DNA from: Fusobacterium ulcerans ATCC 49185
Lineage (GTDB): Bacteria; Fusobacteriota; Fusobacteriia; Fusobacteriales; Fusobacteriaceae
Reading direction: 5' to 3'
Length of the DNA: 64,000 bases
Assembly (NCBI RefSeq): GCF_900683735.1
Contig: NZ_LR215979.1
Location: 620,001 to 684,000 of the forward strand
The stretch's first letter is position 1; each line of letters starts with the position of its first letter. Positions 7,180-16,210 of this stretch are shown in pieces. Position numbers and translations under genes: made by a program. The notes under the pieces are model-generated. The model worked only from the letters and a program-made list of their open reading frames with translations, did no database searches and had not been told where the DNA came from.

Positions 7180-9681
7180 ATGAATTTTTTACATGACAGG
7201 GGAAAAGCAGCTATTATATATAAGGATAGAGAATATTCATATAAGGAGCTAATAACAGGAATAAAGTATTATTCCACATTATTAAAAATAAAAAAAGGTG
7301 ATAAAGTTGTTGTATATATAGAAAATAGACCTGAGATAATAGAAGCACTTTTTTCTGTATGGAATTCAAAAGGAATAGGAGTTGTATTAGATGCAGGTTA
7401 TACAGCAGAACAACTTCTTTATGTATTTGAAGATGCAAAACCTCAATATATTTATGCAACTAATAAGAATTATAAAAATGTTATAGAAGCTAAAGAGAAA
7501 TATGGAAAAGAAATAGAAGTAATAAATGTAGATGAGATAGTAGTGCCAGAAAATTTTATACCAACTGATTATGAAGTAAATATAGATGATGTAGAAGATG
7601 TAGCTCTTTTGCTGTATACTTCTGGAACAACTGGAAATCCTAAAGGTGTAATGCTTACATATAATAATCTTTTATCTAATATAAATGCTATAAAAGCAAT
7701 AGAACTGGTAGATGAAACTGACAGAATACTTGCTATACTTCCATATCATCATATATTTCCATTAAATATAAATTTACTTATGACTATGTATTTTGGAACT
7801 TTGGTTGTAATATTAGATGAAATGTCTTCAGAAGCCTTAAAAAAAGCCCTGAAAGATTATAAAATAACTGTAATAATTGGAGTCCCTAGAGTGTGGGAAA
7901 TGCTTCATAAAGCTATAATGGGGCAGATAAACAAAAGCTGGATAATTAAAAAATTATTCAAATTGTGTCAGAAGATAAATAGTCGTGCACTTAGCAGACT
8001 AGTATTTAAAAAAGTTAATGATGAATTAGGTGGATCATTAAGGGTAATGGCATCAGGAGGAGCCAAATTAGATACTGAGATTGCCAGAGATTATCTTACT
8101 CTTGGTCTGCCATTGATGGAAGGATACGGACTTACTGAAACTTCTCCAATTATTTCATTCAATAATCCTCATAGAATAAAACCTGGAACAGTAGGAGAAC
8201 TTATACCAGATATAGAAGTAAAAATAGCTGAAGATGGAGAGGTTCTTGTAAAAGGTACCAATGTAATGAAAGGGTACTATAATAATCCTAAAGCAACAGC
8301 TGAAGTAATAGATGATGAGGGATGGTTTCATACAGGGGATCTTGGTAAATTAGAAAATAATTATCTGACTATTATTGGAAGAAAAAAAGAAATGATTGTT
8401 CTTTCAAATGGAAAAAATATTAACCCAAGTGATATTGAAAGTGAAATATTCAAAGGAACAGATCTTATAAAAGAGATAGCTGTTATGGAATATAATAATC
8501 ATTTGATGGCAGTTGTATATCCAGATTTTGACCTTATAAAACATAGAAAGATAACTAATATAAAAGAAACATTAAAATGGGAGATAATAGATAAATATAA
8601 TGTTACAGCTCCTAAATACAGAAAAATACTTGAAATAAAAATTGTAAAAGATGAACTTCCAAAAACTAAACTCGGAAAAGTAAGAAGATTTATGCTGAAT
8701 GATTTTCTTGCAGGACAAGCAATAGAAGATGGGAATGAAGAAAATTCAAAAGCTGATATAAAAAAGGAAATAGTAATTCCTCAGGAATTTAAATCTGAAT
8801 ATAAAACTTTAAAAGATTATATAGAGAAAAATTATAATGTGGAAGTTACTCCTGATGCTCATTTAGAACTTGATTTAGGATTAGATTCACTGGATATAGT
8901 AGAAATACTATCTTTTATAGAAATGAGTTTTGGAATAAAAATAACAGAAGAAGAGTTTACTGATATAAAAAATGTATTGGATATGGCTAAATTTGTTAAG
9001 GAAAGAGGAGGAGAATTCAGTGATAATGAAGTAGACTGGAAAACTATCCTTAATCAAGATATAGACATCAAGCTTCCTAGATCAGCATGGGTAGGAAAGT
9101 TTATGAGATTTATATTTAAACCATTATTCAGTATATACTTTAGTCTTAAAAAAGAGGGTCAGGATAAAATACTTTCAGAACCTGCAATATATGTTGGAAA
9201 TCATCAGAGTTTTCTAGATGCTCTTATTTTTAATCAGGCAATATCTTCTGCCAAGATGAAGGATACATATTATCTTGGAACAATAGTGCATTTTGATTCA
9301 CCTTTAAGAAAATATCTGGCGGAAAGAGGAAATGTTCTTATTATAGATATAAATAAAAATCTGAAAGAAACTTTACAAGTAAGCGCAAAGGTATTGAAAG
9401 AAGGAAAAAATCTTGTTATATTTCCAGAGGGAGCAAGAACAAGAGATGGAGAGATACAAGATTTCAAAAAGACTTTTGCTATTCTTTCTAAGGAATTGAA
9501 TATACCAGTTGTTCCATTTGGAATAAAAGGTGCATATGAAGCTATGCCTTATGGGCAAAGATTTCCTAGTATGATGCCAATATCTATAAAATTTTTTGAT
9601 AAGGTGATGCCAGAAGGATTGACAGTGGAAGAAATAGTTGAAAAAAGTAAGGATGAAATAGAGTTATGGTTAATAAAATAA
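7180..9681 (+). CDS. Fusion: acyl-CoA/acyl-ACP synthetase - acyl carrier protein - PlsC acyltransferase
   Basis: This 833-aa protein has three parts. Residues 1 to about 520 form an AMP-binding adenylate-forming domain with YTSGTTGNPKGVML near 147-160, EGYGLTETSP and a WFHTGDLGKLE core. Residues of about 535-605 form an acyl carrier domain with the phosphopantetheine serine in DLGLDSLDIVE. Residues of about 650-830 form a PlsC-type acyltransferase with the HX4D motif NHQSFLDAL and FPEGARTRDG. It resembles Aas, which reactivates free fatty acids and re-acylates lysophospholipid, but carries its own carrier domain. It acts at the inner membrane. GGAGG precedes the ATG. It is last in the operon starting at 5675. 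A paralogue lies at 12981. Confidence 0.9.
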   Translation: MNFLHDRGKAAIIYKDREYSYKELITGIKYYSTLLKIKKGDKVVVYIENRPEIIEALFSVWNSKGIGVVLDAGYTAEQLLYVFEDAKPQYIYATNKNYKNVIEAKEKYGKEIEVINVDEIVVPENFIPTDYEVNIDDVEDVALLLYTSGTTGNPKGVMLTYNNLLSNINAIKAIELVDETDRILAILPYHHIFPLNINLLMTMYFGTLVVILDEMSSEALKKALKDYKITVIIGVPRVWEMLHKAIMGQINKSWIIKKLFKLCQKINSRALSRLVFKKVNDELGGSLRVMASGGAKLDTEIARDYLTLGLPLMEGYGLTETSPIISFNNPHRIKPGTVGELIPDIEVKIAEDGEVLVKGTNVMKGYYNNPKATAEVIDDEGWFHTGDLGKLENNYLTIIGRKKEMIVLSNGKNINPSDIESEIFKGTDLIKEIAVMEYNNHLMAVVYPDFDLIKHRKITNIKETLKWEIIDKYNVTAPKYRKILEIKIVKDELPKTKLGKVRRFMLNDFLAGQAIEDGNEENSKADIKKEIVIPQEFKSEYKTLKDYIEKNYNVEVTPDAHLELDLGLDSLDIVEILSFIEMSFGIKITEEEFTDIKNVLDMAKFVKERGGEFSDNEVDWKTILNQDIDIKLPRSAWVGKFMRFIFKPLFSIYFSLKKEGQDKILSEPAIYVGNHQSFLDALIFNQAISSAKMKDTYYLGTIVHFDSPLRKYLAERGNVLIIDINKNLKETLQVSAKVLKEGKNLVIFPEGARTRDGEIQDFKKTFAILSKELNIPVVPFGIKGAYEAMPYGQRFPSMMPISIKFFDKVMPEGLTVEEIVEKSKDEIELWLIK

Positions 9682-9695
9682 TAATATAATAAAAA

Positions 9696-9736
9696 AAGAG
9701 ATTGGCTGAAAAAATTTTTTCAGCTAATCTCTTTTA
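9696..9736 (+). terminator. Intrinsic terminator after the first acyl-activating fusion gene
   Basis: AGAGATTGGCTGAAAAA pairs with TTTTTCAGCTAATCTCT (one G-U), followed by TTTT. The IS element begins within about 3 bp of its T tract. Confidence 0.85.
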
Positions 9737-9737
9737 A

Positions 9738-11180
9738 TTTTATTTCTTAGGAAATTATAATTTGATAAATTTGTTGAAAAAATAAAAAATATTAATTATT
9801 TTGTATTCATACTAGATATATTAATTGAATAAGATTAAAATTGACAGCACAAAAAAGCTGATTGTTAATCAGCTATTTAGCGATATTCTTTCCAGCAAAT
9901 GGAGCCTGTATGTATATTAAAATATGATATTTTTTTAACTTTCATTCTGGTATTACATTTAAAACAATAAAAAGGATTTACTCCAAAAGCTTTCCATATT
10001 TCAAGTTGATAAAAAGTAAAATTGGAATATTTAGAGACATATTTTCTCATGAATTTCATGATGTTTTTAAGTTCTGATTTAATATTTCTAGAATAGATTC
10101 CAAAGCGCCTAATCATTTTGAAATGTTTAGGGGGAATGTGAATAATTAATTTGGAAAGAAATGTTTCTGCATCTAAAGTAAGCTCAATTCTTTGTTTATC
10201 ATCAGCAAGACTTTCATAATAGAAAGTAACCTTATTATCATAAAAATCAATAATTTTATATTCTGCGATAGGAGCTCTTGCTAGATATCTGCCAATATAT
10301 TTAATTGCATAAATATTATTATTTAAATCATTTTTTGCAACATTGAAAAAGAATCTTGTATTTTTGCGATAAAGGTAGTTAGCAGCAGCATAAGCTTTAG
10401 CTTTAATTTCAGGCTTGTCATAATTTCCAGATTTAACAATATCAATAACCATTTTTTTCCATTGTCCAGCAATGGAATTGACATGAAAATATTTTTTTTC
10501 AAGAAATTGGTAGTTTTTATTGAAACCACCTAAAGTAACAATAGCATGAATATGAGGGTTCCATTTAAGATCGCGTCCAAAGGTGTGAATAACAGTAATC
10601 AATCCATAATGAATGATATCTGAGTTAGTAAAGTATTTAGAAGAATATTTTGAAATTTTATGAATTCTTTGATTTTTTGCTTTAATGTTATGAAATTGAT
10701 ATTTAAAAACATCATTAACAGCATAAGCAAGCTTAGTTAAAAGATCTCTATCATAGAAGAAAAACATTCTAAGTTCTTCAGGAATAGTAAAAAGGACACT
10801 TCTATGTTTAACATCAATAAGAGAAGTGGAAGTTTTTTCAGTTCAAACAGCAGAATAACGTTTACCGCAGGAAGGACAAAATCTAGATTTACAAGTAACT
10901 TTAATTTTATGCGCATCATGACAATTAGGGCATTGAAGAGAGAGAAAAGATTTATCAATAGAACAAGCTAAGAATTTTTGAATAGTCTGTTTAACATCCT
11001 CAAAATGCTCATTTTTAAAATATTTCTTGATTTTACCTAAAAGATTTGTTATATTGATTTTAGAGATAATATGTTTGATTTGCATGTATGTCTCCTTTGT
11101 ATAATTAGGGTGGTAACTATATTATACAAAAAAGAGAGCTGAGTAAAACATTTTTTTAAATGTTACTCAGCTTTTTTTAT
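9738..11180 (-). mobile_element. IS91-type insertion sequence, copy 1
   Basis: A block of 1443 bp is repeated at 33828-35270 in the same orientation. I found one base difference (C at 10848, G at 34938). The identity borders define the element, give or take a few bases where both flanks are T-rich. It carries one transposase frame on the minus strand, a hairpin just after the gene (AGCTGATT/AATCAGCT, about 9857-9875) and another beyond its 5' end (GCTGAGTA/TACTCAGC, about 11138-11171). Terminal hairpins and lack of terminal inverted repeats suit rolling-circle IS91-like elements. No target duplication is seen. Confidence 0.85.
9877..11085 (-). pseudogene. IS91-family Y2 transposase interrupted by an in-frame TGA, copy 1
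   Basis: Read on the minus strand, the gene has 80 codons, a TGA at 10843-10845, then 321 more codons in the same frame. The N-terminal part has the zinc-binding pattern CPNCHDAHK and CKSRFCPSCGKRY. The C-terminal part has the HUH motif WNPHIHAIVTLGG, the two-tyrosine motif YIGRYLARAPI and a terminal CFKCNTRM. The downstream residues TEKTSTSLIDVKHRSVLFT continue the domain without loss, and family members commonly carry Trp at the TGA position. It is either a one-base nonsense mutation (TGG to TGA) or a read-through codon. The second copy has the same stop. Confidence 0.85.
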
Positions 11181-11182
11181 TA

Positions 11183-12376
11183 TTAGTTATCTATGTAGTT
11201 ATCAAAATATCCTTGAATTAAAATGATAGGAGTTCCTTTATCTCCACTTCCAGAAGTTAGATCACATAGCGAACCTATAAGGTCTGTAAGTCTTCTAGGA
11301 GTAGTTCCTTGAGTTATCATCTGTCCTTTAAGATCAGAATCTTTATTTTTTATAGCTTCAGCAACTGCTTTAGTCAATTCTTCGCCAGTAAGTCCAGCAA
11401 GATCATTATCAGCAAGGTATTTTAATTTTATTTCATTAGGAGTTCCTTCTAAACCGGGAGTATATCCAGGAGAAACTACAGGGTCAGCAAGTTCCCATAT
11501 TTTTCCAACTGGGTCTTTAAATGCTCCATCTCCATATACCATTACCTCAATATTTTTTCCTGTTTTATCTAAAAACATTTTTTGAATAGTAAGAACGGTG
11601 TCCTTACAATCACGAGGGAAAAGTTTTATAGTATCCTCAGTAGCTTTATTAGATCCTAATAATCCATAATCTTCATTATATCCACTTCCATTTAGAGAAG
11701 AAGTAAGGATTTCATCCATACCAAATACTATTTTTGCCCCAGCTTTTTTTAATAATTTTCTAGTTCTGAAACGGGTATGGATATCACAGTTTAAAACGCA
11801 ATCAGTGTAATTTAAAATAGCAGTAGGATTATTAGCAAATATTACTTCTACTTCTGTTCCTTGTTCTTTAATTAACTCAGAATAATATTCAATATAATTT
11901 ACACCAGTAAATTCATGAAGAGGTTTTCCAAATTTTTCAGTAAATTCAGCCTCATTAAGAATATCGCTCCAAGGATTTACTCCTTTTTCATCTAAAAGTT
12001 CCATATCTATGAAGTGATTGCCAACTTCATCAGATGGATAACTAAACATAAGAACAATTTTTTTAGCTCCTTTAGCTATTCCTTTTAAGCATACAGAAAA
12101 TCTGTTACGACTTAAAATTGGGAAAATAACACCAATAGTATTATCTCCATATTTATTTTTTACATCTGCTGCAATATCATCAGTAGTAGCATAATTTCCT
12201 TGAGCTCTGGCAACTATAGATTCTGTAACAGCAACAATGTCCTTGTTTCTTAATGTAATACCATCGCTTTCAACAGCAGCTAACACTGCATCAACCACGA
12301 AATCTTCAATTTTGTCACCTTGATGAATAATAGGTGCACGAAGTCCTCTAGAAATAGTTCCAACTAATCTTCCCAT
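11183..12376 (-). CDS. CofE-like (F420-0:gamma-glutamyl ligase family) protein
   Basis: This protein of about 397 aa begins [15 protein letters not shown] and contains [34 protein letters not shown] and [16 protein letters not shown]. These resemble the coenzyme F420-0:L-glutamate ligase fold, which forms amide bonds between glutamate and an acceptor using a nucleotide. Nothing else in the window suggests F420, so the true substrate may be different. A GTG lies three bases upstream, but AAAGGAG spacing favours the ATG at 12376. The stop codon is 2 bp from the IS border, so the element lies immediately downstream and may have displaced the native terminator. It is divergent from the selenoprotein gene. 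Confidence 0.72.
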   Translation of the reverse strand: MGRLVGTISRGLRAPIIHQGDKIEDFVVDAVLAAVESDGITLRNKDIVAVTESIVARAQGNYATTDDIAADVKNKYGDNTIGVIFPILSRNRFSVCLKGIAKGAKKIVLMFSYPSDEVGNHFIDMELLDEKGVNPWSDILNEAEFTEKFGKPLHEFTGVNYIEYYSELIKEQGTEVEVIFANNPTAILNYTDCVLNCDIHTRFRTRKLLKKAGAKIVFGMDEILTSSLNGSGYNEDYGLLGSNKATEDTIKLFPRDCKDTVLTIQKMFLDKTGKNIEVMVYGDGAFKDPVGKIWELADPVVSPGYTPGLEGTPNEIKLKYLADNDLAGLTGEELTKAVAEAIKNKDSDLKGQMITQGTTPRRLTDLIGSLCDLTSGSGDKGTPIILIQGYFDNYIDN

Positions 12377-12413
12377 CACATTCTCCTTTAAAGTTATAAA
12401 GTATTAACAGTTC

Positions 12414-12442
12414 ATTATAATACATATTTAAAGATATGTAAA
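12414..12442 (-). promoter_or_regulatory. Promoter of the CofE-like gene
   Basis: On the minus strand TTTACA (12437-12442) and TATAAT (12414-12419) are separated by 17 bp. Confidence 0.6.
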
Positions 12443-12526
12443 CCCTTTAATTGAATAATAAAATTTTATATATTTTAAAAATGAAATTTTATTTTTAAAT
12501 GTTGTTTTTTATGCAAATTTTTTATA

Positions 12527-12554
12527 TTGAATTAATACAAAAATATGATAAAAT
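12527..12554 (+). promoter_or_regulatory. Promoter of the HesB-like selenoprotein gene
   Basis: TTGAAT (12527-12532) and TAAAAT (12549-12554) are separated by 16 bp, 36 bp upstream of the TTG start. Confidence 0.45.
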
Positions 12555-12589
12555 TTAAGAAAATACTAAATTTTGAAAGGAGGAAAAAT

Positions 12590-12892
12590 TTGATAGAAAT
12601 AAAAGAAAAAGTTTTAAAGTATATGAAAAAAAATAATTTTAATGGAATAATATTAAAAAAAGAGATACAGAGCTTTGGATGAGCAGGATGTCAAGATGTA
12701 ATTCAGGGTGAATTCATAAAGGATACAGTTAATATTTCACAAAGCGAGATAAAATATATTATAAAAGATATAAATGGAATAAAAGTGTTTATTCCAGAAT
12801 ATTTAAAAAATATAAAAGAAATAAGAATAAGTTCATTATTTAGTGTTTTTAGTAAAATAATGATTTTAAATGTTGAATTAACATATATTTAG
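12590..12892 (+). CDS. HesB-like selenoprotein (Sec31 encoded by in-frame TGA)
   Basis: From TTG 12590 (AAAGGAGG six bases upstream) to TAG 12892 the frame has 101 codons and a single internal TGA at 12680-12682, codon 31. The context reads LKKEIQSFG-U-AGCQDVIQGEF. Downstream comes a coherent HesB/IscA-like tail with GIKVFIPEYLKNI and SKIMILNVELTYI. HesB-like proteins with Sec in place of the first conserved Cys are an established bacterial selenoprotein family. A stem-loop fitting a bacterial SECIS follows the TGA. The role is likely iron-sulfur or redox chemistry but is unproven. Ordinary annotation would miss the gene or cut it at residue 30. A simple nonsense mutation is possible, but the hairpin and the full-length coding pattern argue against it. 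Confidence 0.8.
12696..12716 (+). promoter_or_regulatory. Candidate bacterial SECIS element
   Basis: TGTAATTC pairs with GAATT(C)ATA, leaving one bulged C and the apical loop AGGGT. The loop guanines begin 24 nt after the TGA, within the distance typical of bSECIS, and the loop contains GGU. The structure was found by eye. Confidence 0.65.
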
Positions 12893-12917
12893 AATATATA
12901 CAGGGGGACTGTTTTAA

Positions 12918-12946
12918 TTGTCTAAAATTATAAAATATGCTATAAT
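12918..12946 (+). promoter_or_regulatory. Promoter of the second acyl-activating fusion gene
   Basis: TTGTCT (12918-12923) and a perfect TATAAT (12941-12946) have 17-bp spacing, with an extended TGC before the -10. Confidence 0.7.
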
Positions 12947-12980
12947 TGTGCTAAACGATTAAAATATTTAGGGGGATAAG

Positions 12981-15443
12981 TTGGAATTCGTAAGGGATTA
13001 TAATAAGACAGCGATAATATATGAAGGAAGAAATATAAGCTATAAAGAAATGATAACTAAAGCTAAGATTTTTTCTTCACAGGTTTTAATTGAAAATGAA
13101 GATAGAGTCATTATTTATATGGAAAATAGACCAGAATTTCTCTATTCATTTTTGGGAGTTTGGGATAAATCAGGAACATGTGTATGTCTTGATTCAAGTT
13201 TGTCAGGAGATGAACTCGTTTACTATATAGAAGATTCTGATTCAAAATATATTTATACATCACAAAATAATCTTTCAAATGTAAAAAAAGCTTTGGAAAT
13301 AACTGGAAAAAATTTAAAAATAGTAGTTGTAGATGAGGTTGAAGATTATGAAGTAACAGATGAACTTGTTCTCAATTCACCAGAACCTGAAAATATAGCT
13401 TTAATGCTGTATACCTCTGGAACTACTGGAAAACCTAAGGGAGTAATGCTGAAGTTTGATAATATACTTGTTAATATAGAGGGATTAGATAAATATAATA
13501 TGTTTATCAAAGAGGATATTGTATTGGCACTTCTTCCATTGCATCATATATTTCCATTATTAGGTTCAGGAGTTGTTCCATTAGCTAAAGGAGCTACAAT
13601 TATATTTCTTAAAGAAATGTCTTCACAAGCTATGATAGATGCTTTTCAGATTCATAAAGTGACTATGATGATTGGAGTACCTAGATTATGGGAAATGCTT
13701 CATCAAAAGATAATGGAAAAAATAAATGCAGGAAAAATAACTAAATTTATTTTTAAATTGTGCGAAAAAGTAGACAGTATATCTTTCAGCAAAAAAATAT
13801 TTAAAAAGGTGCATGATAATTTTGGTGGAAATGTAAGATTTTTTGTATCAGGTGGTTCAAAACTTGATCCAAGAGTTTCAAAAGATTTTCTTACACTTGG
13901 ATTAAAAGTATGTGAAGGGTATGGGATGACTGAAACTTCTCCAATGATTTCATTTACACCATTAAATGAGATAAGGCCAGGATCAGCAGGAAGAATACTT
14001 CCAGGAATAGAAGCCAAAATAGCAGATGATGGAGAGATTATTGCCAGAGGCAGAAATGTAATGAAGGGATATTACAATAAACCTGAAGAAACTGCTGAAA
14101 CAATTGATAATGAAGGATGGATACATACAGGAGATTTAGGTGAAATAAAAGATAGTTTTCTTTATGTAACTGGAAGAAAAAAGGAAATGATTGTTTTATC
14201 AAATGGAAAAAATATTAATCCAATAGAAATAGAGCAGCAGATAATGAATAAAACAAATCTTATTCAGGAAATAGTTATAGCAGAGATTGATTCTGTACTC
14301 ACAGCAGTAATATATCCTAATTTTCAAAAAATATATGATGAAAAAGTAACAAATATAAAAGAAACATTGAAATGGGGAGTCATTGATTCATATAATGGAA
14401 AAGCTCCTAACTATAGAAAAATACTTGATATAAGAATTGTACAGGAAGAAATGCCTAAAACAAAAATAGGTAAAATAAGAAGATTTATGATAGCTGATAT
14501 GTTAAAAGAGAAGGAAACAGAAAGTCTTCAAATAGAAGAACCTAAATATGAAGAATATACTTCCATAAAAGATTATTTGATAAAAGTGAAAAATAGACCA
14601 GTATCTCCAACAGCTCATATAGAACTTGATTTGGGAATGGATTCTTTAGATATGGTAGAGCTTTTAACTTATTTAGAGAGCAATTTTGGGGTAAAAGGAG
14701 CAGAGAATATAATTCTTGATAATCCAACTGTAGAAAAGCTAGCTGAATTTGTAAAAGAAAATAGAAGTGATGAAAAGATTGAAGAAATTAACTGGAAAGA
14801 TTATTTGAATAAAGATGTAGAAGCAGAGTTGCCTAAATCAAATATAGTAACAATGATTGGGAAATTTTTTACATGGCTTCCTTTCAAATTATATTTAAGA
14901 ATACAAAAAAATGGATTGGAAAATCTAACAACAGAGCCAGTTATTTATGCTGGAAACCATCAAAGTCTTTTAGATGCTTTTATATTTAATCATTCAGTTC
15001 CATCAAAAATACTTAAAAGTATATATTATCTTGCAAAAGTAAAGCATTTCTCTAAAGGATATATGAAAAAACTTGGAGAAAATTCCAATGTTATTCTTGT
15101 AGATATAAATAAAAATCTTGGTGAAGTGCTTCAGACAATGGCTAAAGTATTGAGAGATGGAAAGAGTGTTGTTATATTTCCAGAAGGAGCTAGAACAAGA
15201 GATGGAAAGATGCTGGAATTTAAAAAGGCCTTTGCTATTTTAGCAAAGGAACTTAATATACCTGTTATACCATTTGGAATAAGAGGAGCATTTGAAGCTT
15301 TTCCTGCAAATACTAAATTTCCTAAAGCTTCTAAAATAGAAATTAAATTTTTTAAAAAAATATCTCCTGAGAAGCTAGATTATGATGAAATAGTTGAAAG
15401 AACAAGAGAGAGTCTTGTAAAATGGGTAGAAGATAAAAAGTAA
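12981..15443 (+). CDS. Fusion: acyl-CoA/acyl-ACP synthetase - acyl carrier protein - PlsC acyltransferase (paralogue)
   Basis: This 820-aa protein has the same three-domain order as the protein at 7180. It has YTSGTTGKPKGVML near residue 145-160, YGMTETSP, the carrier serine in DLGMDSLDMVE near residue 555, NHQSLLDAF near 657 and FPEGARTRDG near 734. It begins at TTG behind GGGGGAT; no better ATG lies nearby. The two paralogues match along their whole length, so they arose by duplication, yet this copy has its own promoter and no operon partners. It probably recycles exogenous or released fatty acids into phospholipid through its own carrier domain. Substrate preferences of the two copies cannot be told apart from sequence alone. 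Confidence 0.9.
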   Translation: MEFVRDYNKTAIIYEGRNISYKEMITKAKIFSSQVLIENEDRVIIYMENRPEFLYSFLGVWDKSGTCVCLDSSLSGDELVYYIEDSDSKYIYTSQNNLSNVKKALEITGKNLKIVVVDEVEDYEVTDELVLNSPEPENIALMLYTSGTTGKPKGVMLKFDNILVNIEGLDKYNMFIKEDIVLALLPLHHIFPLLGSGVVPLAKGATIIFLKEMSSQAMIDAFQIHKVTMMIGVPRLWEMLHQKIMEKINAGKITKFIFKLCEKVDSISFSKKIFKKVHDNFGGNVRFFVSGGSKLDPRVSKDFLTLGLKVCEGYGMTETSPMISFTPLNEIRPGSAGRILPGIEAKIADDGEIIARGRNVMKGYYNKPEETAETIDNEGWIHTGDLGEIKDSFLYVTGRKKEMIVLSNGKNINPIEIEQQIMNKTNLIQEIVIAEIDSVLTAVIYPNFQKIYDEKVTNIKETLKWGVIDSYNGKAPNYRKILDIRIVQEEMPKTKIGKIRRFMIADMLKEKETESLQIEEPKYEEYTSIKDYLIKVKNRPVSPTAHIELDLGMDSLDMVELLTYLESNFGVKGAENIILDNPTVEKLAEFVKENRSDEKIEEINWKDYLNKDVEAELPKSNIVTMIGKFFTWLPFKLYLRIQKNGLENLTTEPVIYAGNHQSLLDAFIFNHSVPSKILKSIYYLAKVKHFSKGYMKKLGENSNVILVDINKNLGEVLQTMAKVLRDGKSVVIFPEGARTRDGKMLEFKKAFAILAKELNIPVIPFGIRGAFEAFPANTKFPKASKIEIKFFKKISPEKLDYDEIVERTRESLVKWVEDKK

Positions 15444-15456
15444 ATAAAAAATAAAA

Positions 15457-15511
15457 AAAGCCTGATTCAATAGTTATTAATACAATAATTTCTTGAATTA
15501 GGTTTTTTTAT
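15457..15511. terminator. Bidirectional intrinsic terminator
   Basis: AAAGCCTGATTCAA pairs with TTGAATTAGGTTT. An A run on the left and a T run on the right let it serve the convergent genes on both sides. Confidence 0.7.
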
Positions 15512-15521
15512 TAGTTTGATG

Positions 15522-16193
15522 TTAAAGTTCAGTTTCATCAAATTGTTTATTCTTATTAAAGTAATAATGATAGTTTACTCCTATTTCTTTTAATTCTTCT
15601 TTTGTTAAAGAAGAATTAGTATTTGTATTGAAAATTATCTTAATATTATTATCTAAATATTCTTTTATAAGTATAAAGTTTTGAGTATCTCTGATTTCAA
15701 TAAGTTCTGGTTTTTCCTGAGCAACAATGTTTAAATTAATAGGAATATCTTTGTCTGCTTTGTAGAGCTTAAGATATTCAAATTTACAATTTTTAGTTTC
15801 TTCATAAAACTTTTCCCAATTTGTTATTCCTTTTATATCAAAGATAATATTACTTTCATTGAGATTGAGTGAGGATACCAAAGTATGTATTCTATCAAAG
15901 AATATACTATTGTCCAAGACATAATTCAATCTTAAAGTATAGAAAAGCTTCTTATCGATATAATTGTTTTCAATAGCCATTTGAAACGACTTTTCAAGAA
16001 GCTTTAAAACAAGAGTTTCAAATGTATCATCTTCAAAGGCCATTTGATACATGAGATCTTTGTCATTGAATCCTATTAGAGAAAAGTCTTTTATGATTTT
16101 ATAACCATAAACAGAACTCTCTTCTAAATCGAAAACAGGAATGAAATTGAAATTTATTTTTTCAAGGATTCTTTTGAAATAAAATTGAACCAC
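15522..16193 (-). CDS. Degenerate EAL-like protein, 223 aa
   Basis: I do not recognise this protein with certainty. Its order of motifs resembles an EAL (cyclic-di-GMP phosphodiesterase) domain that has lost its active site. FIPVFDLEESSVYGYKI takes the place of the opening F.P..dl....GyE. SNIIFDIKGITN matches the strand that normally carries the metal-binding Glu, and IGVNYHYYFN resembles the closing strand. The EAL signature itself and the catalytic glutamates are absent. If the fold is right, it would bind a ligand or partner rather than cleave c-di-GMP. It lies 17 bp downstream of the grdX-like gene and is probably co-transcribed with it. Confidence 0.5.
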   Translation of the reverse strand: MVQFYFKRILEKINFNFIPVFDLEESSVYGYKIIKDFSLIGFNDKDLMYQMAFEDDTFETLVLKLLEKSFQMAIENNYIDKKLFYTLRLNYVLDNSIFFDRIHTLVSSLNLNESNIIFDIKGITNWEKFYEETKNCKFEYLKLYKADKDIPINLNIVAQEKPELIEIRDTQNFILIKEYLDNNIKIIFNTNTNSSLTKEELKEIGVNYHYYFNKNKQFDETEL

Positions 16194-16210
16194 AATCTAC
16201 CTCCCAATGA

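Noticed and set aside
10843..10885. Possible SECIS hairpin after the IS transposase TGA (CACTTCT/AGAAGTG on the minus strand)
   Set aside because: The loop is about 20 nt, too large for a typical bSECIS, and the codon is one where family members have Trp rather than Cys.
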